64,000 nucleotides of DNA from Rhipicephalus microplus (lineage: Eukaryota > Arthropoda > Arachnida > Ixodida > Ixodidae): NCBI RefSeq assembly GCF_043290135.1, contig NC_134701.1, positions 199,664,601-199,728,600 on the forward strand, given 5' to 3'. The notes beneath the pieces were generated by a model. That model saw only the letters and a list, made by a program, of their open reading frames with translations. It did no database searches and was not told the origin of the DNA. Position numbers and translations under genes: made by a program. Of the stretch, positions 8,297 to 19,986 are shown piece by piece (positions within the stretch are counted from its first letter, which is position 1; the number at the start of each line of letters is the position of its first letter).

Positions 8297-11200
8297 GGTG
8301 TTGTGGTTATCACATCCGCCTTACGCGTGGAAGGCACCAGGTTCGATCCTTGGCAGGCACGAGAGCATTCCTTTTTTTAGTTTCAATATACGTCATTGAA
8401 CAAAGACTCATTCATGAGAGCTCTGCACAGCTGTGCTTGTGGTGTAGTGGTTATCACATCCGCTTCACACGCGGAAGGCCCCAGGTTCGATAGCTGGCAG
8501 GCACAAGAGCATTTCTTTATTTAGTTTCCATATACGTCATTGAACAAAGACTCTTTCATGAGAGCTCTGCACAGCTGTGCTTGTGGTGTAGTGGTTATCA
8601 CATCCACCTTACGCGCGGAAGGCACCAGGTTCGATCCCTGGCAGGCACGAGAGCATTTTTTTTACAGTTTCAATATACTTCATTGAACAAAGACTCATTC
8701 GTGAGAGCTCTGCACAGCTGTGCTTGTGGTGTAGTGGTTATCACATCCGCCTAACACGCGGAAGGCCCCAGGTTCGATACCTGGCAGACACAAGAGCATT
8801 TCTTTATTTAGTTTCCATATACGTTATTGAACAAAGACTCATTCATGAGAGCTCTGCACAGCTGTGCTTGTGGTGTAGTGTTTGTCACATCCACCTTACG
8901 CGCGGAAGGCACCAGGTTCGATCCCTGGCAGGCACGAGAGCATTTCTTTTTTTTTACAGTTTCATTATACGTCTTTGAACAAAGACTCATTCGTGAGGGC
9001 TCTGCACAGCTGTGCTTGTGGTGTAGTGGTTATCACATCTGCCTTACACGCGGAAGGCCTCAGGTTAGATCCCTGGAAGGCACAAGAGCCCATCTTTTTT
9101 ACAGTTTAAATATACGTCATTGAACAAAGGCTCATTCGTGAGAGATCTGCGCAGCTGTGCTTGTGGTGTAGTGTTATCACATCCACTCAACACGCGGAAG
9201 GCCCCAGGTTTGATCCCTGACAGGCACAAGAGCACTTCTTTTTTACACTTTCAATATACGTCATTGAACAAAGGCTCATTCGTGAGAGCTCTGCAAAGCT
9301 GTGCTTGTGGTGTAGCGGTTATCACATCCGCCTAACACGCGGAAGGTCCCAGGTTTGATCCCTGGCAGACACAAGAGCACTTCTTTTTTACAGTTTCAAT
9401 ATACGTCATTGAACAAAGACTCATTTGTGAGAGCTCTGCTCAGCTGTGCTTGTGGTGTAGTGGCTGTCACATCCGCCTAACACGCGGAAGGCCCCAGGTT
9501 CGATCCCTGGCAGGCACAAGAGCATTTCTTTTTTTATTTTCAATATACGTCATTGAACAAAGACTCATTCATGAGAGCTCTGCACAGCTGTGCTTGTGGT
9601 GTAGTGGTTATCACATCCACCTAACACGCGGAAGGCCCCAGGTGCGATCCGTGGCAGGCACAAAAGTACTTCTTTTTTACAGTTTCAATATACGTCATTG
9701 AACAAAGGCTCATTCGTGAGAGCTCTGCACAGCTGTGCTTGTGGTGTAGTGGTTATCACATCCGCTTAACACGCGGAAGGCCCCAGGTTCTATCCCTGGC
9801 AGGCACAAGAGCATTTTTTAGTTTCAATATACGTAATTGAACAAAGGCTCATTCGTGAGGGCTGTGCACAGCTGCGCTTGTGGTGTGGTGGTTATTACAT
9901 CCGCCTAACACGCGGAAGGCCCCAGGTTCGATCCCTCGCAGGCACAAGAGCACTTTTTTTACAGTGTAAATATACGTCATTGAACAAAGGCTCATTTGTG
10001 AGAGCTCTGCACAGCTGTGCTTGTGGTGTACTGTTTATCACATCCACTTAACACGCGGAAGGCCCCAGGTTCGATCCCTGGCAAGCACAAGAGCACTTCT
10101 TTTTTACAGTTTCAATATACGTCATTGAACAAAGGCTGATTCGTGGGAGCTCTGCACAGCTGTGCTTGTGGTGTAGCGGTTATCACATCCGCCTAACACG
10201 CGGAAGGCCTCATGTTCGATCCCTGACAGGCACAGGAGCACTTATTTTTTACAGTTACAATATACGTAATTGAACAAAGGCTCATTCGTGAGAGCTCTAT
10301 ACAGCCGTGCTTGTGGTGTAGTGGTTATCACATCCGCCTAACACGCGGAAGGCACCAGGATCGATCCCTGGCAGGCACAAGAGCATTTCTTTTTTTAGTT
10401 TCAATATACGTCATTGAACAAAGGCTCATTCGTGAGAGCTCTGCACAGGTGTGCTTGTGGTGTAGTGGTTATCACATCCACTTAATACGCGGAAGGCGCC
10501 AGGTTCGATCTCTGGCAGCCACAAGAGCACTTCTTTTTTACAGTTTCAATATACGTAATTGAACAAAGGCTCATTCATGAGGGCTCTGCACAGCTGTGCT
10601 TGTGGTGTAGTGGTTATCACATCCGCTTAACACGCGAAAGGCCCCAGGTTCGATTCGTTGCAGGCACAAGAGCACTTCCTTTTTTACAGTTTCAATATGC
10701 TTCATTGAACAAAGCCTCATTCGTGAGAGCTCTGCGCAGCTGTGCTTGTGGTGTAGTGTTTATCACACCCGCCTTATGCGCGGAATGCACCAGGTTCGAT
10801 CCCTGGCAGGCACGAGAGCATTTTTTACAGTTTCAATATACGTCATTGAACAAATACTCATTCATGAGAGCACTGCACAGCTGTGCTTGTGGTGTAGTGG
10901 TTATCACATCCGCTTCACACGCGGAAGGCCCCAGGTTCGATCCATGGCAGGCACAAGAGCATTTCTTTTTTTAGTTTCAATATACGTCATTGAACAAACC
11001 TCATTCATGAGAGCTCTGCACTGCTGTGCTTGTGGTGCAGTGGTTATCACATCTGCCAAACACGCCAAAGGCGCCAGGTTCGATGCCTGACAGGCACAAG
11101 AGCACTTCTTTTTTACACTTTCAATATACGTCATTGAACAAAGGCTCATTCGTGAGAGCTCTGCAAAGCTGTGCTTGTGGTGTAGCGGTTATCACATCCG

Positions 11201-12037
11201 CCTAACACGCGGAAGGTCCCAGGTTTGATCCCTGGCAGACACAAGAGCACTTCTTTATTACAGTTTCAATATACGTCATTGAACAAAGACTCATTCATGA
11301 GAGCTCTGCACAGCTGTGCTTGTGGTGTAGTGGTTATCACATCCGCTTAGCACGGGGAAGGCCCCAGGTTCGATCCGTGGCAGGCACAAGAGCACTTCCT
11401 TTTTTACAGTTTCAATATGCTTCATTAAACAAAGCCTCATTCGTGAGAGCTCTGCGCAGCTGTGCTTGTGGTGTAGTGTTTATCACACCCGCCTTATGCG
11501 CGGAAGGCACCAGGTTCGATCCCTGGCAGGCACGAGAGCATTTTTTACAGTTTCAATATACGTCATTAACAAAGACTCATTCATGAGAGCATTGCACAGC
11601 TGTGCTTGTGGTGTAGTGGTTATCACATCCGCTTCACACGCGGAAGGCCCCAGGTTCGATCCCGGCAGGCACAAGAGCATTTCTTTTTTTAGTTTCAATA
11701 TACGTCATTGAACAAAGACTCATTCATGAGAGCTCTGCACAGCTGTGTTTGTGGTGTAGTGGTTATCACATCCGCCTTACACGCGGGAGGCACCAGGTTC
11801 GATCCCTGGCAGGCACGAGAGCATTTCTTTTTTTTACAGTTTCGATATACTTTATTGAACAAAGACTCATTTGTGAGAGCTCTGCACAGCTGTGGTTGTG
11901 GTGTAGTGGTTATCACATCCGCCTCACACGCGGAAGGCCCCAGGTTCGATCCGTGGCAGGCACAAGAGCCCTTCTTTTTTTACAGTTTCAATATACGTTA
12001 TTGAACAAAGGCTCATTCGTGAGAGTTCGGCACAGTT
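8297..12037 (+). repeat. tRNA-Val tandem array, block 2, first half
   Basis: Starts and anticodons: 8297 (lacks nt 1-8, UAC), 8433 CAC, 8577 UAC, 8720 AAC, 8864 UAC, 9012 UAC, 9157 AAC (72 nt), 9301 AAC, 9446 AAC, 9590 AAC, 9735 AAC, 9874 AAC, 10017 AAC, 10162 AAC, 10307 AAC, 10451 AAU, 10596 AAC, 10742 UAU, 10883 CAC, 11026 AAC (A33, degenerate), 11171 AAC, 11316 AGC, 11462 UAU, 11602 CAC (72 nt), 11745 UAC, 11892 CAC. From about 9407 to 12060 this is a near-identical copy of about 4160-7394. The offset is 5247 bp up to 10957 and 4666 bp afterwards, because units 5781-6289 have no counterpart here. Confidence 0.94.
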
Positions 12038-15000
12038 GCGCTAGTGGTGTTGTGGTTATCACATCCGCCTTACGCGCGGAAGGCCCCAGGTTCGATAGCT
12101 GGCAGGCACAAGAGCATTTCTTTATTTAGTTTCCATATACGTCATTGAACAAAGACTCTTTCATGAGAGCTCTGCACAGCTGTGCTTGTGGTGTAGTGGT
12201 TATCACATCCACCTTACGCGCGGAAGGCACCAGGTTCGATCCCTGGCAGGCACGAGAGCATTTTTTTTACAGTTTCAATATACGTCATTGAACAAAGACT
12301 CATTCATGAGTGCTCTGCACAGCCGTGCTTATGGTGTAGTGGTTATCACATCCGCTTCACACGCCGAAGGCCCCAGGTTCGATACCTGGCAGACACAAGA
12401 GCATTTCTTTATTTAGTTCATATACGTCATTGAACAAAGACTCATTTGTGAGAGCTCTGCACAGCTGTGTTTGTGGTGTAGTGGTTATCACATCCGCCTC
12501 ACACGCGGAAGGCCCCAGGTTCGATCCGTGGCAGGCACAAGAGCCCTTCTTTTTTTACAGTTTCAATATACATTATTGAACAATGGCTCATTCGTGAGAG
12601 TTCGGCACAGTTGCGCTTGTGGTGTAGTGGTTATCACATCCGCCTTACGCGTGGAAGGCACCAGGTTCGATCCCTGGCAGGCACGAGAGCATTCCTTTTT
12701 TTTAGTTTCAATATACGTCATTGAACAAAGACTCATTCATGAGAGCTCTGCACAGCTGTGCTTGTGGTGTAGTGGTTATCACATCCGCTTCACACGCGGA
12801 AGGCCCCAGGTTCGATCCCTGGCAGGCACAAGAGCATTTCTTTTTTCAGTTTCAATATACGTCATTGAACAAACCTCATTCATGAGAGCTCTGCACTGCT
12901 GTGCTTGTGGTGCAGTGGTTATCACATCCGCCTAACACGCGGAAGGCCCCAGGTTCGATCCGTGGCAGGCCCAAGAGCACTTCTTTTTTTACAGTTTCAA
13001 TATACTTCATTGAACAAAGACTCATTCGTGAGAGCTCTGCACAGCTGTGCTTGTGGTGTAGTGGTTATCACATCCGCCTAACACGCGGAAGGCCCCAGGT
13101 TCGATACCTGGCAGACACAAGAGCATTTCTTTATTTAGTTTCCATATACGTTATTGAACAAAGACTCATTCATGAGAGCTCTGCACAGCTGTGCTTATGG
13201 TGTAGTGTTTGTCACATCCACCTTACGCGCGGAAGGCACCAGGTTCGTTCCCTGGCAGGCACGAGAGCATTTCTTTTTTTTACAGTTTCATTATACGTCT
13301 TTGAACAAAGACTCATTCGTGAGGGCTCTGCACAGCTGTGCTTGTGGTGTAGTGGTTATCACATCTGCCTTACACGCGGAAGGCCTCAGGTTAGATCCCT
13401 GGAAGGCACAAGAGCCCATCTTTTTTACAGTTTAAATATACGTCATTGAACAAAGGCTCATTCGTGAGAGATCTTCGCAGCTGTGCTTGTGGTGTAGTGT
13501 TATCACATCCACTCAACACGCGGAAGGCCCCAGGTTTGATCCCTGACAGGCACAAGAGCACTTCTTTTTTACACTTTCAATATACGTCATTGAACAAAGG
13601 CTCATTCGTGAGAGCTCTGCAAAGCTGTGCTTGTGGTGTAGCGGTTATCACATCCGCCTAACACGCGGAAGGTCCCAGGTTTGATCCCTGGCAGACACAA
13701 GAGCACTTCTTTTTTACAGTTTCAATATACGTCATTGAACAAAGACTCATTCATGAGAGCTCTGCACAGCTTTGCTTGTGGTGTAGTGGTTATCACATCC
13801 GCTTCACACGCGGAAGGCCCCAGGTTCGATCCCTGGCAGGCACAAGAGCACTTATTTTTTTACAGTTTCAATATACTTCATTGAACAAAGACTCATTCGT
13901 GAGAGCTCTGCACAGCTGTGCTTGTGGTGTAGTGGTTATCACATCCGCCTAACACGCGGAAGGCCCCAGGTTCGATACCTGGCAGACACAAGAGCATTTC
14001 TTTATTTAGTTTCCATATACGTCATTGAACAAAGGCTCATTCGTGAGAGTTCGGCACAGTTGCGCTTGTGGTGTAGTGGTTATCACATCCGCCTTACGCG
14101 TGGAAGGCACCAGGTTCGATCTCTGGCAGGCACGAGAGCACTTCTTTTTTTACAGTTTCAATATACGTTATTGAACAAAGGCTCATTCGTGAGAGTTCGG
14201 CACAGTTGAGCTTGTGGTGTAGTGGTTATCACATCCGCCTTACGCGTGGAAGGAACCAGGTTCGATCCCTGGCAGGCGCGAGAGAATTCCTTTTTTCAGT
14301 TTCAATATACGTCATTGAACAAACCTCATTCATGAGAGCTCTGCACTGCTGTGCTTGTGGTGCAGTGGTTGTCACATCCGCCTAACACGCGGAAGGCCCC
14401 AGGTTCGATCCGTGGCAGGCACAAGAGAATTTCTTTTTTCAGTTTCAATATACGTCTTTGAACAAAGACTCATTCGTGAGAGCTCTGCACAGCTGTGCTT
14501 GTGGTGTAGTGGTTATCACATCCGCCTTACACGCGGAAGGCCACAGGTTCGATCTCTGGCAGGCACAAGAGCACTTCTTTTTTACAGTTTAAATATACGT
14601 CATCGAACAAAGGCTCATTTGTGAGGGCTCTGCACAGCTGTGCTTGTGGTGTAGTGGTTATCACATCCACTTACCACGCGGAAGGCCCCAGGTTCGATCC
14701 CTGGCAAGCACAAGAGCACTTCTTTTTTACAGTTTCAATATACGTCATTGAACAAAGGCTCATCTGTGAGAGCTCTGCACAGCTGTGCTTGTGGTGTAGT
14801 GGTTGTCACATCCGCCTCACACGCGGAAGGCCCCAGGTTCGATCCGTGGCAGGCACAAGAGCACTCCGTTTTTTACAGTTTCAATATACGTTATTGAACA
14901 AAGGCTCATTCGTGAGAGTTCGGCACAGTTGCGCTTGTGGTGTAGTGGTTATCACATCCGCCTTACGCGTGGAAGGCACCAGGTTCGATCCCTGGCAGGC

Positions 15001-15092
15001 GCGAGAGCATTCCTTTTTTTAGTTTCAATATACGTCATTGAACAAAGACTCATTCATGGGAGCTCTGCACAGCTGTGCTTGTGGTGTAGTGG
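12038..15092 (+). repeat. tRNA-Val tandem array, block 2, second half
   Basis: Starts and anticodons: 12038 UAC, 12182 UAC, 12325 CAC, 12467 CAC, 12613 UAC, 12758 CAC, 12901 AAC, 13047 AAC, 13191 UAC, 13338 UAC, 13483 AAC (72 nt), 13627 AAC, 13772 CAC (nt 1 is T), 13918 AAC, 14062 UAC, 14208 UAC, 14351 AAC, 14495 UAC, 14640 ACC, 14785 CAC, 14931 UAC, and 15075 interrupted after tRNA nt 18 by the element that starts at 15093. Units 13047-13699 are near copies of 8720-9373 (offset about 4327 bp), so the block is a mosaic of unequal exchanges. Confidence 0.94.
14640..14712 (+). tRNA. tRNA-Val-derived unit with ACC anticodon (probable pseudo-tRNA)
   Basis: The loop TTACCAC places ACC (glycine) in the anticodon position. 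The stem TCCAC/GCGGA has one mismatch, and the 3' acceptor strand reads CAAGCAC. It is probably one substitution away from an AAC parent. Confidence 0.5.
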
Positions 15093-15134
15093 GGATTCCA
15101 CTTCGGGCCGCGATAGCGAGCGGATGCGTTTGGA

Positions 15135-16337
15135 ATGGGCTCCGTCGGAGCGGTATCAGCGGCCGTTTCTGGCCGCGGAAACAGGGTGATAGCTGCCTCG
15201 GATAACGAGTATCGCGTTGTTCTGCCTAGTCTGCCTTCAGGACGTCTGGTTTTGAATACTGTTTTTGTGCACGAGGATGTGAGGGCACGGCCCTACCGTG
15301 TAGAAGACTTCAGGGATACGCTGAGTGATTTGAAACTGCTCTCCGAGGTTACGTCCTTGGGGGCGTATCAAATGAATCACGTTTGGGCCGTCACGTTCAA
15401 ATGTGCCGAAGGTGCGAAGAGGCTGCTGGAAAAAGCGGAAGTGAAAGTGAAGGGCCAGCGTTGCCTCCTCATCGATCCATCGAACCAGGAGCTTCGGTTG
15501 AAGCTGCACTGGCTCCTGCCTACCGTACCGGACGACGACGTGCGAGCGGCCTTCCTGAACTATGGCAGAGTGACGGACATTATCAAGGAACGGTTGAAGG
15601 TCAGTGGTGTGACTGACAAGGCGTCAACGACGCGAAATGTGACGATGACACTTAAGGCGGGAGTCAAGCCAGAAGATTTACCCCATCAAATAAGGATTGC
15701 TGGTGAGCTGGCTCTTGTGGTGGTGCCGGGAAGGGCACCGCTATGCCTTCGTTGCCAGTGCACTGGACACATTCGTCGGGACTGTAAGGTACCACGGTGC
15801 ACGTTGTGTCATCGCTTTGGACACAACGAGTCGGAATGCGTGCGTACCTACGCCAGTGTTGCAGGGCCCGTGGGAAGCGACGACACTTCGGAGCTCCTAA
15901 TGGACGAAGCAGATTCCGAGGCAGCAGCGAGAGTGGAGGCAGAAAGTGCCACGATGGACAGCGCGCCAGCTGAGCAAATCTCGGGTGAGAGTGCTCACGT
16001 AAAGTCGACGAACCTCAAAGCCGAAGATACATTGTTGGTGAAAAATGATTCCTCGGAAGCACTGCAGACGCAGGAGGACAAAAGCAACGTGACAGAAGAG
16101 GTCAACAGGGAAGTAGTGGAGGAAATGGACATTTCCAAGGAGGGCACCACGACGAATAAGCGATCACACGAAGGCGCCGAGGGAGAGAGCGAATCTACCG
16201 ACCCAAGCAGTCGCGATGAACCTCCAGCAAAAGCAACCCCTGTACGTCGACCGACAGTGCGGCCACGGCCGAACATCCCACAGGATCGGAGGCTGACGGC
16301 GACGACGAAGCCGCCGCCACCGCCCCCGGTCACGTAG
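15135..16337 (+). CDS. Retrotransposon ORF1 nucleic-acid-binding protein, two CCHC knuckles
   Basis: A 400-residue ORF1, the gag-like protein expected to coat element RNA and assist target-primed reverse transcription. Residues 1-110 carry a conserved segment (PSLPSGR, RPYRVEDFRDTL, LGAYQMNHVWAV). Residues 120-190 look like a small RRM-like fold (DDDVRAAFLNYGRV). Two C-x2-C-x4-H-x4-C knuckles follow at C204-C207-H212-C217 and C222-C225-H230-C235. The C-terminal 165 residues are acidic, low in complexity and end in a proline run. The start is the first ATG that gives the N-terminus shared with other copies, only 42 bp from the element 5' end. The frame is intact. Confidence 0.9.
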   Translation: MGSVGAVSAAVSGRGNRVIAASDNEYRVVLPSLPSGRLVLNTVFVHEDVRARPYRVEDFRDTLSDLKLLSEVTSLGAYQMNHVWAVTFKCAEGAKRLLEKAEVKVKGQRCLLIDPSNQELRLKLHWLLPTVPDDDVRAAFLNYGRVTDIIKERLKVSGVTDKASTTRNVTMTLKAGVKPEDLPHQIRIAGELALVVVPGRAPLCLRCQCTGHIRRDCKVPRCTLCHRFGHNESECVRTYASVAGPVGSDDTSELLMDEADSEAAARVEAESATMDSAPAEQISGESAHVKSTNLKAEDTLLVKNDSSEALQTQEDKSNVTEEVNREVVEEMDISKEGTTTNKRSHEGAEGESESTDPSSRDEPPAKATPVRRPTVRPRPNIPQDRRLTATTKPPPPPPVT

Positions 16338-16437
16338 CAGTAAGCTGTGTAAGCCTCGACCTATGTCGCGGGCCCCAAGGTCTTGTGTAGACAGGAGCAT
16401 AAGCCCATACTCTGGGTCTCTATTATTAATTATACAA

Positions 16438-19400
16438 ATGGCGCTGCCAGATAAATCCTTGCGATTTGCTACAATCAATGTTCGAGGGCTTGCGGCGAGG
16501 AGAAAACAACGACAGTTGTATAGACTGGTGATCGAACATGATTTAGACATCATTGCCATACAAGAAACCAAAATTGGAAGTGAAGATGAGACCAAGAGTA
16601 TGGTGCTACCTTTCATGTCAATGTACTACGCGGGTATGAGTCACGCCATAGGGCAATCCGCGGGGTGCGTTCTTTTTGTGCGCCAACACCCAGGCCTTGA
16701 AGTGAGGGGCGTGAGGTCAGATTTGGCGGGGCGCATGGTTTTGTGTGATTTTCGTTATGGTTCAGTTGAATGGCGAGTGATATGCCTTTATGCTCCTAAT
16801 TTGTTCGACGAACGAAGACATTTCTTCGAGAGTGTCAGAAATTACTGCAACGTCGAAAGGAACCTGGTACTGATGGGGGACTTTAATTGTGTACTGGCAG
16901 CGCGTGATAAATCAAGTGGTACAGCGTATAGAGACGCCAGCACGGCTGAGCTTCGCGAATTAATTGATGAATACGGGCTTGAGGACGTGGCGGACTGCTT
17001 GGAGTGCGACCGCATTGTGCGCTTCACGCATTTCCAAGCAGCCAGCCACGCCCGACTGGACAGAGTGTATGTTCCGGCTGAATTGATAGCACTTGCGCAA
17101 GAATATCGTGTGCAATCGGTGTCATTCAGTGACCACTGTCTAGTCATGTTCGATGTTAATAAGAAAGCGAAAAACCGAAATAAGTTTGCGTGGGAATTAT
17201 GGAAACTTAATGCTAAAATTTTGGAGGATGAGGTTTACTGTGAGAAAGTGTTAGCCCTGCTAGAAGAGATAAAGAACCAGACAAACACAACAATATGTGA
17301 GAAATGGCAAACATTTAAGCAAACAGCTAAATTGAAGGCACTTGAACAAGCCAGCGCTTTAAAGCACGAAAAGAATAAGTATGAGGAAAACCTGCGGCAA
17401 AGCTTGCAAATGCTAACTTATGAAGAAAGCCTATCGCCTGGGACGTTCAAAGACGACATTAACACACTGAAGCAAAAACTTGAGCAGGCTGATATCGAAC
17501 GCTATCGGGGGGCGTTGGTGCGAGCTAGAGTAGAAGCAACGATAACAGGCGAGGCGCCAACTAAACGAGCCCTCGCAAAGGAAAAAAAGTGGGCCCGCCG
17601 GAACGAGATTCACGAAGTGGAACAAGACGGTGTTATCTTATATGATCAGAGCGGCATCGAACACGTGTTCACAGCGTTCTACAGAAAGCTGTTCGCGCGT
17701 TGCCCGGTGGACGCAGAGGGTTTCGAGACGGAATTCATGCCTTTAATGCCAAAGATTGACGATAGCTCAAAGGAAATGTTAGAGCGCCGTATTACGGCCG
17801 ATGAGATGGCGGTGGCGATAGACGATTTGAAACGTGGGAAATCTCCCGGGCCCGACGGGCTAGGAGCCGATTTTTATAAGGCGTTCAAGTACGAAGTAGC
17901 CCCTATACTGGCCGCAATTTTAGACGATGCATATGAGCGCAAACGACTACCACCTTCATTCCTGTCCACACACACAGTTTTTATCCCGAAAACAGATGAT
18001 CGCGACACATTAAAGCGGGTAACAGCATATCGCCCTATCAGCTTAGCGAACGTCGACTATAAGATATTCTTGAAAGTGTTGGCTAAAAGACTGCAAACAG
18101 TAGTGAAAGATATAGTTGGACCACACCAGACGTGCGGTATCAAGGAACGAACCATTTTCACGAACATTCATACGGCGAGAAGCATACTGGAGTGTTGTGA
18201 CGTATTGTGCAAGAAGGTCGCAATGCTCCAGTTGGATCTGGAAAAGGCGTTCGACCGGGTACCGCACGACATACTATTTGCCATTCTGGAGTACGTGAAC
18301 GTAGGATCTGTTATCATGGAAGGTGTCGCAATGGCGTACAGGGGTTGCACGACAAGGTTGATAATAAATAAGTCAGTAGGAGAGCTTATCGAAGTGCAGC
18401 GGTCGGTGCGCCAGGGGTGCCCACTATCGCCGTTACTTTTCGCTTTATATATTGAGCCCTTGTGCCTCAGCGTAATACGGGCTAACTGTATCAATGGCTT
18501 TAAAATGCAGCAAGCGGAGGTAAAACTACTCGCTTATGCGGACGACATCGCGGTGTTTTGTGGGGACCACGCCAGTATCATGAAAACTGTGGAAATTGTG
18601 AAGCGTTATTGTGTTACTAGTGGCAGTGCAGTTAACTGGGGCAAGAGCCTCGGAATCTGGCATGGAGCATGGACAATGAAACCCAGTACCTTTGCCAACA
18701 TTCAATGGATTTCCACTCCCACGAAATACCTAGGCGTTCCTTTAGAGTTTTACCGGGACAGTGAACCATACTGGCAAAACCAAGTTGCGGAAATGCGTGG
18801 AAGGACTGAGAGGACAAAGGGCTCGGAATTGTCTATGTTTGCACGTACCATGGTGTGTAATGTGTTTTTCATTACCAAACTTTGGTATGTGTTGAGTGTT
18901 TTGCACTGATCACGCATTAACATACAAAAGCTCCACAGAATTCTGGCTGTTTTTGTTTGGGGATCGAGTTGGGAGAGGACAAGCCGCACCAACTTGTTCC
19001 GACGTGTACGTCATGGAGGTCGTAGCCTGTCGCACTTATTCCTGAGGCAAATAGTGAACCGGTTCTGCTTCCTTAGGGATGTGAAGGACCCCTTTTTGCG
19101 CACTGTATTACAGCTCAGACTTTGCAAACTTGTGCCGGACTTTGTGGTATCCACCGAATGTATTGAAGGCGGGGTTTTCGGTTTTTTGAAGGAGGTTGTG
19201 ATGGCTTATAAGTTCTTGCGTGCTCGATTCTCATGCGAATATCTGGCAGGAGTGAAACGAAGGAAGCTATACAAAGATCTTGTGGATATACTACTCCCCG
19301 TGCCTTTGTATCGCACAATATATAGTGCCAAGTATGGAAGTGATGTCCTGAAGCGTGTCAAACATATGTATGTAGCTCCAGGAGCCAAGTCCTTTTTCTT

Positions 19401-19839
19401 CAGATTGCACACCGGGACACTAGAGGTAAAAACATGGCTACAGGAAAAAGGAATGTATGTACCATGGGGAGTGCACTGTTTTTTATGCAGAAAGCCTGAA
19501 ACCATTGAGCACGTCTTCTTAGAATGCTGGGAAGGCGTGTTCTTCTGGGATATATTACAAAGAACGCTAAAGAAAGACCTCCCTTTAGACCCACAAGGAA
19601 TTCGTTTCCTAACTGTGGACAACGAAGAAGGTGTCCCGTTTGATGCTGTTATGCTACTGGGTTTGCACTGCATAATGAAGGCCTGCATGGCCGCACGACA
19701 TGTAGATATAGATGCAAGATCGGCACAAGAGTACTTCCGCGAATCAGTGGGCAGGTTCCTGGAAGCACATAAATCTTTAGATCCGATACCTGAATGGGTA
19801 TCGAGGATCGAGCCACTCATGAACATGAGACGATTTTAG
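16438..19839 (+). pseudogene. Retrotransposon ORF2 (endonuclease-RT-zinc finger), full length except for one TGA
   Basis: The frame runs 1133 residues from the ATG at 16438, chosen because it lies just before the endonuclease motif LRFATINVRGL; an upstream in-frame ATG at 16363 is possible. An APE endonuclease comes first (QETK, GDFN near residue 147, RLDR, FSDH), then RT with KSPGPDGL, RQGCPLSP and YADD at residues 700-703. The finger is C1014-C1017-H1025-C1030. A TGA at 18907-18909 (codon 824) stands where relatives have cysteine (HCSR). Otherwise the frame is unbroken to the stop at 19839. It could be a very young copy, an assembly error at one base, or a readthrough case; the first is most likely. 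Confidence 0.88.
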
Positions 19840-19986
19840 CCATTACACGCCAGCCAAAGTTTGGTGTCTCCTTTTACCCATGCCCATTTATGTATCTATG
19901 TCTTATGTGCCTTGCATTATTTCTTGTGTTCCCTGACTGTATTTGTGTTTATATGTGTACGTCTAAGCAGGCAATAAAGAAAAAGA

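Noticed and set aside
3428..15189. Dozens of short open frames with repeated CACGVVVITSA, WCSGYHIRLTRGRPQVR and similar peptides
   Set aside because: They are translations of the tRNA units and spacers in three frames. Their conservation comes from the tRNA sequence, and they recur with every repeat.
18907..18909. Selenocysteine or programmed readthrough at the single TGA in ORF2
   Set aside because: It stands where relatives have Cys, but no structure or conservation of TGA in other copies supports recoding. A plain nonsense mutation is simpler.
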